NCBI GenBank assembly: GCA_019634925.1
Contig: JAHCAL010000001.1
Location: 62,001-126,000 of the forward strand
Origin: Pseudomonadales bacterium
Lineage (GTDB): Bacteria; Pseudomonadota; Gammaproteobacteria; Pseudomonadales; Azotimanducaceae
Direction of reading: 5' to 3'
DNA: 64,000 nucleotides
Part shown: piece by piece, positions 53,537 through 64,000 of the stretch
How the letters are laid out: the number at the start of each line of letters is the position of its first letter
Numbering within the stretch: the stretch's first letter is position 1
Made by a program: the position numbers and the translations under genes
The notes under the pieces: generated by a model
Told to the model about the DNA's origin: nothing
Seen by the model: the letters and a program-made list of their open reading frames with translations, nothing else
The model's database searches: none

Positions 53537-55053
53537 CCGAAGAACTGCTGATCAACGTCACCGACTTCGAAACGCGCGTCGCCCTGACCGCCGGCGGCGC
53601 GCTGCAGGAAGTGCACCTGGCCCGCGCCGAAGGCTACAGCCTCACCGGCAACATCTATCTCGGCCGGGTCGAGCGCATCGTGCCGGGCATGCAGGCCGCG
53701 TTCGTCAACATCGGCCTCGAGCGGCCCGGCTTCCTGCACGTGCGCGACATCGAGGGCCCGCGGCTGATGCAGGGCGAGCCGGAAGAAGGCCCGCCGGACA
53801 TCCGCGACCTGCTGCACGAGGGCCAGCAACTCATGGTGCAGGTGGCCAAGGATCCGATCGCGAGCAAGGGCGCGCGGCTCACGGCCGCGCTCGCGATCGC
53901 GTCGCGCTACGTGGTGCTGATGCCGTTCAACGAACACATCGGCGTGTCGCAGCGCATCGAGGACGAGGTCGAGCGCGAACGGCTGCGGCGCGACGTCGAG
54001 GAGATCCGCGGCCTGCACGGGCTGCGCCTCGGCTTCATCCTGCGCACCGCCGCGGAAGGCGTGGCGCGCGCGGTGCTGGACACCGACATGCGCGTGCTGG
54101 CGCGGCTCTGGGAGAAGGTACTCGAGAAAAAGCGCCAGGTCGGCTGTCCCAGCGTCGTCTACCAGGAGATCCCGCTGCACATCCGCGTGATGCGCGATCT
54201 TGCCGGCCCGCGTGTCGAGCACATCCGGATCGACCACGTGGAGACCTATCAGCGCGTGCTCGACTTCGTGCGCGATTTCCTGCCGGAGTTCATCGAGCGC
54301 GTGCACCTCTACCAGGACCGGCGGCCGTTGTTCGAACGCTACGGGATCGAGGACGAACTCACCCGGGCGCTCGCGAGCAGGGTGCCGCTCAAGTCCGGCG
54401 GGCACATCGTGATCGAGCAGACCGAGGCGATGATCACGGTCGACGTGAACACCGGCGGGTTCCTCGGCGTGGCGAGCCTCGAGGAGACCGTGTTCCGCAC
54501 CAATCTCGAGGCCGCGCAGGTCATCCCGCGCCAGCTGCGGCTGCGTAACCTCGGCGGCATCATCGTCATCGACTTCATCGACATGGAGGACGAAGACCAC
54601 CGGCGTCAGGTGCTGCGCACGCTGGAACGGGCCTGCGAAGGCGATCCGGCACGGGTACGGTTCGACGGTTTTTCGTCGCTCGGCCTCGTGCTGATGAGCC
54701 GCAAGCGCACCCGCGAAAGCCTGATCCAGCAGCTCTGCGAGCCGTGTCCGGCGTGCGCCGGCACGGGCTTCGTCAAGACCGCGCAGAGCACGTGCATCGA
54801 GGTCTTCCGGGCGATCCTGCAGGATGCCCGCGGGCGCCGTGAAGTCGATGCGCGCAGCAGCGTGGCGAGCCCGATGGAATACCTGATCCGTGCCTGTGAC
54901 GCGGTGGTCGACCGGCTGCTCGACGAGGACGCCGACCAACTGCAGGCACTGTCCAGGGAGATCGGGCGGGCCGTGCGCCTGCAGGTCGAGCCGAGCTACG
55001 GCGCCGGTCAGTTCGACATCGTGCTGGTCCAGGACATGCGCCGTTCGGGCTGA
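53533..55053 (+). CDS. rng: ribonuclease G
   Basis: A 506-residue endoribonuclease of the RNase E/G family. An S1 RNA-binding domain is at about residues 38-120, the 5' sensor region follows, and DNase-I-like catalysis includes ITVDVNTGGFLG and IVIDFIDMEDEDHR. The zinc-link CPACAGTGFV is near residue 412. It lacks the long C-terminal scaffold of RNase E, which distinguishes it as RNase G. It matures 16S rRNA 5' ends. The ATG overlaps the maf stop. Confidence 0.97.
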   Translation: MTEELLINVTDFETRVALTAGGALQEVHLARAEGYSLTGNIYLGRVERIVPGMQAAFVNIGLERPGFLHVRDIEGPRLMQGEPEEGPPDIRDLLHEGQQLMVQVAKDPIASKGARLTAALAIASRYVVLMPFNEHIGVSQRIEDEVERERLRRDVEEIRGLHGLRLGFILRTAAEGVARAVLDTDMRVLARLWEKVLEKKRQVGCPSVVYQEIPLHIRVMRDLAGPRVEHIRIDHVETYQRVLDFVRDFLPEFIERVHLYQDRRPLFERYGIEDELTRALASRVPLKSGGHIVIEQTEAMITVDVNTGGFLGVASLEETVFRTNLEAAQVIPRQLRLRNLGGIIVIDFIDMEDEDHRRQVLRTLERACEGDPARVRFDGFSSLGLVLMSRKRTRESLIQQLCEPCPACAGTGFVKTAQSTCIEVFRAILQDARGRREVDARSSVASPMEYLIRACDAVVDRLLDEDADQLQALSREIGRAVRLQVEPSYGAGQFDIVLVQDMRRSG

Positions 55054-55146
55054 CGCGCTTGGAATGCCGCGCGCGGGAATTTCGGGCGCACGGGCCCGGT
55101 CATATATGCTGCACCCATCCGCTCCGGCCGGTTCGAGAGTTCCCCG

Positions 55147-58100
55147 TTGTTGCGTCGCCTGGTTCGTCCACTGCTGAGTCTGATCGTGCTGGCAGCGCTG
55201 GTGATCGCGCTGCTGCAGGTCGCCGGGCGGGTCGTGTTCGGCGTGCTCGGCCACGCCGAGGTCGCGGTCAACCAGCTGCTGGCCGGACGACAGATGCGGG
55301 TGACTGGCCTCGAGGGCGGCTGGCGCGGGTTCAACCCGGTGGTGCGGATGGCGCGGCTCGATCTGCCCGCCGGCCACGTGGCGCAGGTTTACGTCGAACT
55401 CGACCTGCTCGAAACGTTGCTGCGCAGTCGCTACGTGCTGCATCGTGCCCGGATCGGGGACGCGACACTGACCCTCGAAAAGCCGGACGGCGAACCCTGG
55501 CGCCTCGCTGGCATGCCGTCGGGCGAAACGCCGTTCGATCCGCTGCCTCTGCTGACCGAAAGCGACCAGCTGGAATTCGACGGCGTGATCGCGCTCCACC
55601 GACCGGAGCGGGCGCTGTCGGCCGTCGAGGTCAGCTATGCAGGCGTGAATGGCAGGGGTCATGGACGCCACCGGGTGCGGCTGCGCAACGGTGCGGAGGA
55701 CTGCGCCGAGCCCTGCGCGCTGCGCGCGGACCTGCAGCAGCGCAAGGGCTTCTGGCCGTTCGGCGCCACCGCGACGAAGGTTCGGGTGAGCGCCACCCGG
55801 CTGCTCGTGCCGCCCGCGGTGCTCGGGCGTGGGACGGTGGATATCGAAGCGCTCGAACTCGACTGGCAGGACGGTGCGGAGGCCTCGGGCGGCAACCTGG
55901 TGCTGGCCCTGTCGGGCGGCGCGCAGACTCCCGAGGCGGAACTGCTGCAGGCACGGATCGGCGCGGTGACGCAGGGTGCGGACGGCGAGCACTGGGGCGC
56001 AGTCACCCGGTTCGAAGTCGAGCAGGGGGATCATGCGTGGACGCTGCCGGAATTGCGCTTCGCGGCGCGCGCGGGGCGCATCGAGGCGATGCTGCCGTCC
56101 GTGCCGGTACCGGACCTGATGCACGCCTTGCGCGCGCTGCTCGCCGACAACGAAGTCGCGAGCCGGTGGCTCGAAGCGCTCGGCATCGATGCCGCGGTCA
56201 CCGACCTGCGTGCGTTCTTCGATCCCTCGAGCGGGCGTGTCGGTTACCGGTTCGACGTCGCGAACCTCGCCATGGACGATTACCGGGGCGTGCCGTGGGT
56301 GCGCGGCGCGGCCGGGACGTTGCACGGCTACACGCGAATCGGCGGCGGCCGCGCGCTCGGCGAGCTGGACCACGTCGTGCAGATGCAGGTATCCGCGCAG
56401 GACCTGGCGATCGCGTTCCCCGATCAGTTCCTGGGTGAGTGGGCGGTACCGGCGGCGGAAGGCCGACTGCAGGCCTGGTTCCGGCGCGACCGGTTCGGCC
56501 TGCGCGGCGCCGGCATGGTGGTGCGCCTGCCGGAGAGCGAAGCGCGCGGTGGATTCGCGGTCGCCCGGATGGGCCCCGACGAAGCGGATCGTCGCCTGGC
56601 GCTGCTCATGACGGTCGACCGGATGGACGTTGCCGAGGCGCGGCGGTTCATTCCCTACAAGCTGCAGCCGAGCCTCTACGAATGGCTGACCACCACGCCG
56701 ATGGCAGGCACGATCAACGATGGCAGCGTGGCCTACCAGGGCCAGTTCCGGGTCGAGCCGGGGGAGCCGGGACGGCGGCTCGAGATCGTCGGCAACGTGG
56801 TCGACGGCAGCATCCGGTTCCACCCGGACTGGCCGGGCGTGGCAGGCTTCGCCGGCCCGGTCGAGGTGGCCGGCAGGGAGGTGCGCGCGCTCGCCACGCG
56901 CGCGACCAGCCTCGGTGCGGAGCTGGCCGGCACCCGGCTGCGCCTGACCGACAATGGCACGGAGGCGGAGGTGACGCTCGCTGCCGCGCTCGACGCAGGC
57001 GCCGCACTCGACCTGGTGCGCGGTTCGCCGCTGTCCGAACCGCTCGCCTTCGTGGCGCCGGACTGGACCGCGGGCGGTCCGCTCGAGGTCACCGGCCGCC
57101 TGGTACTGCCGCTCAGGGAGTTCGCGCGGCGCGAGGCGGCCGCGGCGGCCGGCGTGGCGCGGGCAGAGGCGCCGGAAGGGCTGGTCGTCGAGCTGGATGC
57201 GACGCTCGACGGCGTCGCGCTCGGCATGCCCGGGTTTCGGCTCACGCTCGAGGCGCTCCGCGGGCCGGTCCGCTACGAGTATCCCGGCCGGCTGGCGAGC
57301 GCGGGGCTCGCCGGACTGCTGTTCGATGCGCCGGTGCGGATCAGCGCCGACAATGCGGGTGACCTGATCGAGCTCACGATCGCCGGGACCGCGCGCGCGG
57401 CGGATATCTGGCGGGTCGCCGGCATGGCCGATCCGGGTTCGGCTGCCGACGCGGCCGCAGGCATCGCCACGGGCAGCACGCCGTTCGACGCACGCCTGGA
57501 ACTCGCGGCGCCGACCCGGGTGGGCGCGCGCGCGGGAGCGCCAGCGCCACGGCTTAGTGTCGCGACCACGCTCGAGGGGCTCGCGCTCGAGCTGCCGGCC
57601 GGGTTCGGCAAGCCTGCGGACGCGGCCGAGCCTGCCGAGGTCGAGCTCGAGTTCGGCGCCGATCTGCGCCGCCTCACGTTCGCCTATCGGGATGCGGCCG
57701 GCTGGTTGTCGTTCGCTGACCGGCTCGAGCAGGGCGCGCTCGGGCTCGGTGTTGAACCCCCGGTGCCCGCTGCGGGGGAACGCCAGCTGCTGGTGGCGGG
57801 CAGTGTCGACCGCGTGGTGCTCGAGGAACTGCTGCCAGCCGGCGCGGCCGGGCGCGACACGCTCGTGTTGCCGCTGCCGGTCCGGCTGGCCGGGCTCGAG
57901 ATCGGCGAGCTCGCGATCGGCGGCTTCGACGTCGTGAACGCGGTGATCGACGGCGACTTGCGCAGCGACGGCTTCGACCTGCGGGTGGCGGCCGACAACC
58001 TGAACGGCATCGCGCGCCGCTGGATCGATCGCGACGCACCCGAAGCGGCGCCCGTGGTGCCGATCGACCTCGTGCTCGACGAAGTACGCCTGCCGGCGCC

Positions 58101-59070
58101 GGGCGATACCCCTGGCGCCCCGCTGCCGGTGACGGTGATCGGGCAGGTGCCGGCGACCGACGTGGTGATCGGGCGGTTGCTGGTCGGCGAGGAGGACTAT
58201 GGCCGCTGGCGGTTCGAGCTGCGCGCCGATTCGGGCGACCTGCTGTTGCGCGGGCTCGAGGCGCGCCTGCGCGACGTCGACGTGGTGGCGATCGAGGACA
58301 TGGTGTGGCGCGGCGCCACCGACAGGACCACGTTCACCGGGACGTTGCGCATGACCAACCTCGCCGAGGTGCTGCCGCAATGGGGTTATGCGGCCAACGT
58401 CGAGACCGAGAGCGCCGAGCTGACCGGCACGTTCAGCTGGCCGGGCTCGCCGATCGCGTTCGGACTCATGAAGCTCGCCGGGACGGCCCGTGCGCGCGCG
58501 GAGAACGGCCGGTTCCTCGACGTGGAGTCGGGCGGCGGTGCGACGCGGATCTTCAGCCTGCTGAACTTCACCACGTTCGCGAAACGCATCAGCCTGGATT
58601 TCTCGGACGTGCTGGGTCGCGGCACCAGCTTCGAGCGCCTGAAGGCCGGTTTCTCCCTCGACCGGGGCCGGCTCGACCTCACCGACGAACTGGATATCGA
58701 AGGCTCCGGCCTGCGCCTGCGCGTCACCGGTGCAATCGACCTCGACCAGCGCACGCTCGATCATGAGATGATCGTCACCCTGCCGGTCAGCCGGGGACTG
58801 CCGTGGTACGCGGCCTATGTCGCGCTCGCGAATCCCATCGCCGGTCTCGGGGTACTGGTCGGGGAACGGGTGCTGCGCAAGCCGCTCGAGCAGTTCAGCA
58901 GCGCAAAGTACCGGATCACCGGCACGGTGGAGAACCCGGAGGTCCGGCTGATCAGCGTATTCGACACATCCGCCACCGAGCGGCCGGTCGACCCGGCGCT
59001 GCTCGAGTCGGACGAGGATCAGGAAGCGGAAGCACCGGCCTTGGAAACGGAACGGAACGAACATGAGTGA
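55147..59070 (+). CDS. yhdP: YhdP-family AsmA-like large envelope protein
   Basis: A 1307-residue protein. One N-terminal membrane helix (about 8-35), then a very long periplasmic beta-groove domain, with the C-terminal AsmA/YhdP region [41 protein letters not shown]. YhdP is one of the AsmA-like proteins thought to carry phospholipids from inner to outer membrane. TTG at 55147 is the likely start. It overlaps tldD by 8 bases and follows rng by 93. Confidence 0.92.
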   Translation: MLRRLVRPLLSLIVLAALVIALLQVAGRVVFGVLGHAEVAVNQLLAGRQMRVTGLEGGWRGFNPVVRMARLDLPAGHVAQVYVELDLLETLLRSRYVLHRARIGDATLTLEKPDGEPWRLAGMPSGETPFDPLPLLTESDQLEFDGVIALHRPERALSAVEVSYAGVNGRGHGRHRVRLRNGAEDCAEPCALRADLQQRKGFWPFGATATKVRVSATRLLVPPAVLGRGTVDIEALELDWQDGAEASGGNLVLALSGGAQTPEAELLQARIGAVTQGADGEHWGAVTRFEVEQGDHAWTLPELRFAARAGRIEAMLPSVPVPDLMHALRALLADNEVASRWLEALGIDAAVTDLRAFFDPSSGRVGYRFDVANLAMDDYRGVPWVRGAAGTLHGYTRIGGGRALGELDHVVQMQVSAQDLAIAFPDQFLGEWAVPAAEGRLQAWFRRDRFGLRGAGMVVRLPESEARGGFAVARMGPDEADRRLALLMTVDRMDVAEARRFIPYKLQPSLYEWLTTTPMAGTINDGSVAYQGQFRVEPGEPGRRLEIVGNVVDGSIRFHPDWPGVAGFAGPVEVAGREVRALATRATSLGAELAGTRLRLTDNGTEAEVTLAAALDAGAALDLVRGSPLSEPLAFVAPDWTAGGPLEVTGRLVLPLREFARREAAAAAGVARAEAPEGLVVELDATLDGVALGMPGFRLTLEALRGPVRYEYPGRLASAGLAGLLFDAPVRISADNAGDLIELTIAGTARAADIWRVAGMADPGSAADAAAGIATGSTPFDARLELAAPTRVGARAGAPAPRLSVATTLEGLALELPAGFGKPADAAEPAEVELEFGADLRRLTFAYRDAAGWLSFADRLEQGALGLGVEPPVPAAGERQLLVAGSVDRVVLEELLPAGAAGRDTLVLPLPVRLAGLEIGELAIGGFDVVNAVIDGDLRSDGFDLRVAADNLNGIARRWIDRDAPEAAPVVPIDLVLDEVRLPAPGDTPGAPLPVTVIGQVPATDVVIGRLLVGEEDYGRWRFELRADSGDLLLRGLEARLRDVDVVAIEDMVWRGATDRTTFTGTLRMTNLAEVLPQWGYAANVETESAELTGTFSWPGSPIAFGLMKLAGTARARAENGRFLDVESGGGATRIFSLLNFTTFAKRISLDFSDVLGRGTSFERLKAGFSLDRGRLDLTDELDIEGSGLRLRVTGAIDLDQRTLDHEMIVTLPVSRGLPWYAAYVALANPIAGLGVLVGERVLRKPLEQFSSAKYRITGTVENPEVRLISVFDTSATERPVDPALLESDEDQEAEAPALETERNEHE

Positions 59071-60511
59071 AGTCCTGAATGAAGTCCGCCAGCAGCTCTG
59101 GGCGCCGGCCGGAATCGACCAGCGCGATGTGGAGCGGCTGATGGGCCGCCTCGCGCACGGCGCCATCGACGTCGGCGAGCTGTATTTCCAGCACGCGCGC
59201 AGTGAGTCGTGGGCGCTCGAGGACGGCATCGTCAAGGAAGGCAGCTTCAGCGTCGACCGCGGCGTCGGCGTGCGCGCGGTCAGCGGCGAGCGAACCGGCT
59301 TCGCCTACGCCGAGGACATCCTGCTGCCGGCGCTCTCGAGCGCGACCGAGGCGGCGCGCTCGATCGCCCGGTCCGGCCAGTCGGTCAGCGTCAATGCCTG
59401 GCAGCCGGTGCGTGCGCCGGCGCGTTATGCCGCGGCGGATCCCATCGCGAGCCTGTCGGACGGCGCCAAGGTCGCGCTGCTGCAGCAGGTCGATACCGAG
59501 GCGCGGCGCCAGGACCCGCGGGTACGGGAAGTCAACGTGCGCCTCTCCGCGAGCCACGAGGCGATCCTGGTCATGGCGTCCGACGGGACCCTGGCGGCGG
59601 ACGTACGCCCGCTGGTGCGGCTCGACGTGTCGGTGATCGTCGAACAGGCCGGGCGCCGGGAGCGCGGTTCGGCCGGCGGCGGCGGGCGCACCGATCTCGG
59701 CCTGTTCGCCCGCGACGACATGGCCCTCGATCTCGCGCGCGAAGCCGTGCGCACCGCGCTCGTCAACCTCGAGGCCGAGGACGCGCCGGCCGGTCCCATG
59801 GTCGTGGTGCTGGGAGCGGGCTGGCCCGGCGTACTGCTGCACGAGGCGGTGGGACACGGCCTCGAGGGCGATTTCAACCGGAAGGGCAGTTCGGCGTTCT
59901 CCAACCGCGTCGGGGAACGGGTGGCGTCGCCGCTCTGTACGGTGGTCGACGACGGCAGCCTGCCGGGCCGGCGCGGCTCGCTCACTGTCGACGACGAAGG
60001 GACGCCGACCGGCGCGACCGTGCTGATCGAGGACGGGGTGCTCAAGGGCTACCTGCAGGACAAGCTGAACGCGAGGCTGATGGGCACCTGCAGCACCGGC
60101 AACGGGCGCCGGCAGAGCTTCGCGCACCTGCCGATGCCGCGCATGACCAACACCTTCATGCGCGCCGGCCGGCACACCCCCGAGGAGATCATCGCGAGCG
60201 TCCCGCGCGGCGTGTACGCAGCCAATTTCGGCGGCGGCCAGGTCGACATCACGTCGGGCCGGTTCGTGTTCTCGGCGACCGAGGCGTACCTGATCGAACA
60301 TGGCAAGGTGACCCGGCCGATCCGCGGTGCGACCCTGATCGGCAACGGGCCCGAAGTGATGAACCGCATCTCGATGGTCGGCGACGACCTGGCGCTCGAT
60401 CGCGGCATCGGCGTCTGCGGCAAGGACGGCCAGAGCGTGCCGGTCGGCGTCGGCCAGCCGACGCTCAGGATCGACGAGGTGACCGTCGGCGGTACCCGTG
60501 CGCGCGATTAG
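59063..60511 (+). CDS. tldD: metalloprotease TldD
   Basis: A 482-residue TldD/PmbA-family metalloprotease subunit with the [12 protein letters not shown] (HExxxH) zinc motif near residue 260. With TldE (PmbA, encoded at 61184-62530) it degrades unfolded or leader peptides. The start overlaps yhdP by 8 bases. A tandem repeat covers its last codons and the following terminator region. Confidence 0.96.
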   Translation: MSEVLNEVRQQLWAPAGIDQRDVERLMGRLAHGAIDVGELYFQHARSESWALEDGIVKEGSFSVDRGVGVRAVSGERTGFAYAEDILLPALSSATEAARSIARSGQSVSVNAWQPVRAPARYAAADPIASLSDGAKVALLQQVDTEARRQDPRVREVNVRLSASHEAILVMASDGTLAADVRPLVRLDVSVIVEQAGRRERGSAGGGGRTDLGLFARDDMALDLAREAVRTALVNLEAEDAPAGPMVVVLGAGWPGVLLHEAVGHGLEGDFNRKGSSAFSNRVGERVASPLCTVVDDGSLPGRRGSLTVDDEGTPTGATVLIEDGVLKGYLQDKLNARLMGTCSTGNGRRQSFAHLPMPRMTNTFMRAGRHTPEEIIASVPRGVYAANFGGGQVDITSGRFVFSATEAYLIEHGKVTRPIRGATLIGNGPEVMNRISMVGDDLALDRGIGVCGKDGQSVPVGVGQPTLRIDEVTVGGTRARD

Positions 60512-60579
60512 CGCGTCAGGCGAGCCAGCGGCTCGCACCCGTGCGCGCGGTTAGCGCGCCAGGCGAGCCAAAGGCTCGC
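60494..60579. repeat. 43-bp tandem duplication carrying two hairpins
   Basis: 60494-60536 and 60537-60579 are imperfect tandem copies of 43 bp that include the last codons and stop of tldD. Each copy carries GCGAGCC-NNN-GGCTCGC (60520-60536 and 60563-60579), 7-bp stems with 3-base loops. They lie between convergent tldD and darP and look like a duplicated bidirectional terminator. Confidence 0.75.
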
Positions 60580-60581
60580 GC

Positions 60582-61112
60582 TTAATCCGGTTCCTGATGG
60601 TCATCGTGCTCGGGAATCTGCTCCCGGATGAGCCGGTAGAGGGCGCGCGCGGCGGCCTTCTGCAATGGTTCCGCGGCCGGTTTCCGTGCGCGGGCCACGG
60701 CCTGGCGGAGCGCCTGGCGGTCCGCGTCCGGGAACGTGTCGAAGAATTCGGTGAGCGCGTCGGGATCGTCGAGCAGGCGCTCGCGCCATTGCTCCGCCTG
60801 GTGCAGGCGGTAGCGGGCGTCGGCGGATTCGCCGCGCAGGTCCGCGAGCGCGGCCTCGATCGGCGCCACGTCGAAATCCCGCATCAGCCGGCCGATGAAC
60901 TGCAGCTGGCGGCGGCGCGCTTCGTGGGAGGCGAAGCGCTGGTAGTCGAAGATCGCCTGGGCGAGGCGGTCGGGCAGATCGAGTGCCTCGAGCTGCGCCC
61001 GCCGGAGTCCGGTCAGCGCGCGCCCGAGGTCCTGCAGGCGCAGCGCCTGGCGCTTGCGCGCCGACTTGCTGACGGGTTGTTCTTCGAGCTGTTCGGCCTG
61101 ATCCTCTCGCAT
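60582..61112 (-). CDS. darP: DarP (YjgA) ribosome-associated protein
   Basis: A 176-residue DUF615 protein. KSARKRQALRLQDLGRALTGL and FASHEARRRQLQFIGRLMRD are conserved family blocks; the C-terminus is helical and charged. DarP joins late 50S assembly in E. coli. It sits between tldD and pmbA on the opposite strand. Confidence 0.95.
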   Translation of the reverse strand: MREDQAEQLEEQPVSKSARKRQALRLQDLGRALTGLRRAQLEALDLPDRLAQAIFDYQRFASHEARRRQLQFIGRLMRDFDVAPIEAALADLRGESADARYRLHQAEQWRERLLDDPDALTEFFDTFPDADRQALRQAVARARKPAAEPLQKAAARALYRLIREQIPEHDDHQEPD

Positions 61113-61183
61113 GGCCGGCAGCCTACCGAAAAGCGGCGCGGATTGCAGATCCCGTGTGACCCCACCCGACCGGATGACACAGC

Positions 61184-62530
61184 ATGACCAATGACATAGT
61201 GGACGTACGCGGCGACCAGGCGCGGCTCGAGCAACTGGTGACGGACATCCTCGCGGAGGCGCGCCGCCAGGGCGCGAGCGACGCGGAGGTCTCCGCGAGC
61301 GTCGAATCCGGACTCGCCGTCAACGTGCGCATGGGCGCGCTCGAGACCATCGAATTCAACCAGGACCGGGGCTTCGGCATCACCGTTTACTTCGGCCGGC
61401 GCAAGGGCTCGGCGAGTACCTCCGACAGCAGCCGGAGCGCGATCGAGGAGACTGTGCGCGCCGCGGCCAACATCGCGCGGCATACCCAGGAGGATCCGTG
61501 CAATGGCCTGGCCGACGCGGACCTGATGGCGCGCGCGTTGCCGGATCTCGACCTGTTCCATCCCTGGGCGCTCGATCCCGCCGGCGCCGAAGCGCTGGCG
61601 CTCGCCTGCGAGACCGCCGGCCGCGAGGCGGATCCGCGCATCGGCAACTCGGAAGGTGCCAGCGTGAGCACCCACCAGGCCTGCCGGGTCTACGGCAATA
61701 CCCGGGGGTTTCTTGGCGGCTACGTCGCGACCCGCCATGGCTTCAGCTGTTCGCTGATCGCCGCGGACGCGAGCGGCATGCAGCGCGACTACTGGTACAC
61801 CCAGTCCCGCGACCCGGCCGCGCTCGAGTCCGCGGAAGCGGTCGGGTGCGAGGCGGCCCGCCGTACCGTGGCGCGGCTCGCGCCGCAGCAGGTCGCGACC
61901 GGGCGGTTTCCGGTGCTGTTCGCGCCCACCGCGGCGGGCGGCCTGATCGGGAGCCTGCTGGGCGCGCTCTACGGCGGCGCCCAGTACCGCAAGGCGTCGT
62001 TCCTGCTCGACAGTCTCGGCCGCACGGTGACGCATCCGCAGCTGACGCTGCGCGAGGTGCCGCACCTTCCGTGCCGGATGGGCAGCGCCGCGTTCGACGG
62101 CGACGGGGTCGCGACCCGCGCCAAGGCGTTCATCGCGCGGGGGGTGGTGGAAAGCTACGTCCTGTCGGCCTATTCGGCGCGCCGCCTCGGTCTCGCGCCC
62201 ACCGGCAATGCCGGCGGCGTGTTCAACCTGCTCGTCGAAGGCGACGTCCGGCCGGTGCCGGAACTGCTGCGCGCCATGGGGCGCGGTCTCGTGGTCACGG
62301 AACTGATGGGACAGGGCGTCAACGGCGTGACCGGGGACTACTCGCGCGGCGCCGCGGGATTCTGGGTGGAGGACGGCGCGATCGTGTACCCGGTCGACGG
62401 GATCACCATCGCCGGCAACCTGAAGGACATGTTTCGCGAGCTCGTCCACGTGGGTGACGACCCGGACCTGCGTGGCAACGTCTGCGCGCCGAGTCTCCTG
62501 ATCGGTGCCATGACGGTCGCCGGCACCTGA
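61184..62530 (+). CDS. pmbA: metalloprotease PmbA (TldE)
   Basis: A 448-residue TldD/PmbA-family protein, the non-HExxxH partner of TldD. Blocks NQDRGFGITVYFGRRKGSAST near 55 and LGLAPTGNAGGVFNLLVEGD and LMGQGVNGVTGDYSRGAAGFWV towards the C-terminus are typical. It forms the TldD-TldE heterodimer that matures or destroys small peptides. Divergent from darP; ends 21 bases before the convergent mgtE stop. Confidence 0.95.
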   Translation: MTNDIVDVRGDQARLEQLVTDILAEARRQGASDAEVSASVESGLAVNVRMGALETIEFNQDRGFGITVYFGRRKGSASTSDSSRSAIEETVRAAANIARHTQEDPCNGLADADLMARALPDLDLFHPWALDPAGAEALALACETAGREADPRIGNSEGASVSTHQACRVYGNTRGFLGGYVATRHGFSCSLIAADASGMQRDYWYTQSRDPAALESAEAVGCEAARRTVARLAPQQVATGRFPVLFAPTAAGGLIGSLLGALYGGAQYRKASFLLDSLGRTVTHPQLTLREVPHLPCRMGSAAFDGDGVATRAKAFIARGVVESYVLSAYSARRLGLAPTGNAGGVFNLLVEGDVRPVPELLRAMGRGLVVTELMGQGVNGVTGDYSRGAAGFWVEDGAIVYPVDGITIAGNLKDMFRELVHVGDDPDLRGNVCAPSLLIGAMTVAGT

Positions 62531-62551
62531 GCCCGGCCGGCGCGGGCCGCG

Positions 62552-63901
62552 CTACAGGTAGACCAGCGTCGCGAGGCCGAGAAAGACGAAGAATCCGGTC
62601 ACGTCGGTGATCGTCATCAGCACGACCCCCCCGGCGATCGCGGGGTCGATGTCGAGGCGCTTGAGTATCCCCGGCAGGACGCTGCCGACCAGCCCGGCCA
62701 TCAGCAGGTTGATGATCAGCGCCGCGGCGATGATGGCACCGAGCAGCAGGTCGTCGAAGACGAAGGCGGCGACCGAGGCGACCAGGGTCGCGAGCATGAT
62801 GCCGTTCAGCGCGGCGACGGCGAGCTCGCGGGTCAGCAGGTAGCGCAGGTTGCCACGTTTGATCTGGCCGAGCGCCATGCCGCGGATCACCAGCACCAGC
62901 ACCTGGCTGCCGGCGACGCCGCCCATGCTGGCCACCAGCGGCATGAGGACCGCGAGCGCGACGACCTGCGCGATGGTGTCCTCGAACAGGTTGATCACCG
63001 ACGCCGCGAAGAATGCGGCGAGCAGGTTGATGCCGAGCCACAGCGAGCGGCGCCGGACCGAGCGCATGATCGGCGCGAAGGTGTCTTCTTCGGTGTCGAG
63101 GCCTGCGGAGGCCAGCATGGCCTCGTCGGCGTCCTCCAGGATGACGTCGACCACGTCGTCGATGGTGATCCGGCCGAGCACCTGGCCGCGCGCGTCGACG
63201 ACCGGGGCCGAGACCAGGTCACGCTCGGAGAAGATCCGTGCGACCTCGGTGTCCGACATGTCCACGCGGATCGCCACCGCATCGGTGTCCATGATCTCGC
63301 GCACCGTGACCGTCGGGTCCGACGTGAGCAGGCGTGCGATCGGCACGACGCCGAGGTACTCGCCCTGCGTATTCACCGCGATCAGCGCGTCGAGCGCGTC
63401 GGGCAGTTCCTTGCGCAGCCTGAGGTAGCGCAGCACGAGTTCGACCGAATGGCGCGGCTGCACCGTGATCGCGTCGGTATTCATCAGGCCGCCGGCGCTG
63501 TCCTCGGGCCAGGACAGGATCGCCTCGACGCGCGCGCGGTCGCTCGCGTCCATGCCTGCCAGCACTTCCTGCGTCAGGGTGGCCGGCAACTGCTGGAGAA
63601 TGTCGACGAAATCGTCGAAGTCCATCGCCTCGAGCGCGGCGACCAGGTCGGTCGCGTCCATGGTCTCGAGGAAGCTCGCGCGCACGTCGTCGCCCAGATA
63701 CTGCAGCGCCTGGTACCCCGCCTCCTCGTCGAGCAGCTCCCACAGCACCCAGCGCACGTCCGGGGTCGAGGAGGTCAGCAGGTTGGCGACTTCCTGCGGG
63801 GTCAGTGACTCGAGCAGGATCCGGGTCTCTTCGAGCGTACCGGCGCCGAACGACTCGATGACCTGATCCAGCCGGTGCTGCAGGTGCGTGCCGCGCGCCA
63901 C
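62552..63901 (-). CDS. mgtE: magnesium transporter MgtE
   Basis: A 449-residue MgtE. The N-terminal superhelical domain (about 1-130) is followed by two CBS domains (about 130-255, with MNTDAITVQPRHSVELVLRYLR and IMDTDAVAIRVDMSDTEVARIF) and a five-helix membrane domain from about 285, with GSQVLVLVIRGMALGQ and GGVVLMTITDVTGFFVFLGLA. It is a Mg2+ channel gated by cytosolic Mg2+. The start is GTG at 63901. It lies 6 bases after ptsH, as in several gammaproteobacteria. Confidence 0.96.
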   Translation of the reverse strand: MARGTHLQHRLDQVIESFGAGTLEETRILLESLTPQEVANLLTSSTPDVRWVLWELLDEEAGYQALQYLGDDVRASFLETMDATDLVAALEAMDFDDFVDILQQLPATLTQEVLAGMDASDRARVEAILSWPEDSAGGLMNTDAITVQPRHSVELVLRYLRLRKELPDALDALIAVNTQGEYLGVVPIARLLTSDPTVTVREIMDTDAVAIRVDMSDTEVARIFSERDLVSAPVVDARGQVLGRITIDDVVDVILEDADEAMLASAGLDTEEDTFAPIMRSVRRRSLWLGINLLAAFFAASVINLFEDTIAQVVALAVLMPLVASMGGVAGSQVLVLVIRGMALGQIKRGNLRYLLTRELAVAALNGIMLATLVASVAAFVFDDLLLGAIIAAALIINLLMAGLVGSVLPGILKRLDIDPAIAGGVVLMTITDVTGFFVFLGLATLVYL

Positions 63902-63907
63902 CGGGCG

Positions 63908-64000
63908 TTACTCCGCTTCGCCGAAGCGGTCCGCGAACAGTGCCTCGATGGCGGCGAGCGCCCGTGTCTCGTCCGCGCCCGACACGGAGAGTTCCAGCGT
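63908..64000 (-). CDS. ptsH: HPr phosphocarrier protein, C-terminal fragment
   Basis: Only the last 30 residues are in the window: LELSVSGADETRALAAIEALFADRFGEAE. This matches the C-terminal strand and helix of HPr (PtsH/NPr), the phosphocarrier of the PTS. Cut by the window edge. The ptsH-mgtE neighbourhood supports the call. Confidence 0.8.
   Translation of the reverse strand, partial: TLELSVSGADETRALAAIEALFADRFGEAE

Noticed and set aside
53440..59235. A 1931-residue open frame on the minus strand
   Set aside because: It is antisense to maf, rng, yhdP and tldD, is Arg/His/Gly-rich without domains, and arises because high-GC codon usage removes stops in this antisense phase.

Overview
The window comes from the chromosome of a high-GC gammaproteobacterium. 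Evidence for this is a divergent tsaD / rpsU-yqeY-dnaG-rpoD neighbourhood, an mreB-mreCD-maf-rng-yhdP-tldD cell-shape and processing operon, a tldD / darP / pmbA cluster, and ptsH next to mgtE. I cannot name the genus. The lipid or steroid type catabolic genes and the GC content would fit a Nevskiales, Steroidobacterales or Chromatiales-like lineage, but this is inference.

Layout. 1-4.1 kb: periplasmic amidase, ketopantoate reductase, folB and tsaD. 4.1-10.4 kb: macromolecular-synthesis operon rpsU-yqeY-dnaG-rpoD, with a GDP-mannose gene (manC) inserted in the middle. 10.4-12.6 kb: MntA/HepT toxin-antitoxin pair, a CAU tRNA (best read as tRNA-Ile2) and a Fic AMPylase behind phased repeats. 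12.6-31.2 kb: a surface-polysaccharide locus (wecA, heparinase-like protein, glycosyltransferases, wecB, wecC, wzx, wzy, bi-domain oxidoreductase, methyltransferase), meeting convergently a wzi / wza-like SLBB / wzz block. 31.4-36 kb: OmpA-like lipoprotein, TacA/TacT, an AbiE pair in reversed order, a GcvR-like ACT protein and a decayed DUF4143 ATPase. 36-46.4 kb: a single-chain glycyl-tRNA synthetase, then an acyl-CoA catabolic group (AMP-ligase, SDR, CoA-transferase, SCPx-type thiolase, DUF35 protein). 46.4-47 kb: two large inverted foldback elements. 47-50.2 kb: gatCAB. 50.5-64 kb: mreB, a fused mreCD, maf, rng, yhdP, tldD, darP, pmbA, mgtE and the 3' end of ptsH.

How the genes work together. 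WecA loads the lipid carrier. WecB and WecC make UDP-ManNAc and UDP-ManNAcA, and ManC may supply GDP-mannose. The glycosyltransferases build a repeat unit, Wzx flips it, Wzy and Wzz polymerise it, and the SLBB exporter plus Wzi probably take it to the surface. No Wzc-type tyrosine kinase is present. Several toxin-antitoxin modules flank this locus on both sides, so the stretch from rpoD to glyS looks like a hypervariable island between conserved housekeeping blocks.

The most unusual observations are: the foldback pair at 46.4-47.0 kb, which share a nearly identical 102-nt core inside self-complementary but mutually different arms; an mreC-mreD in-frame fusion that appears to start at AUU; a probable CUG start for folB; an alpha2-type GlyRS in a gammaproteobacterial context; and a precisely decipherable ATPase pseudogene.
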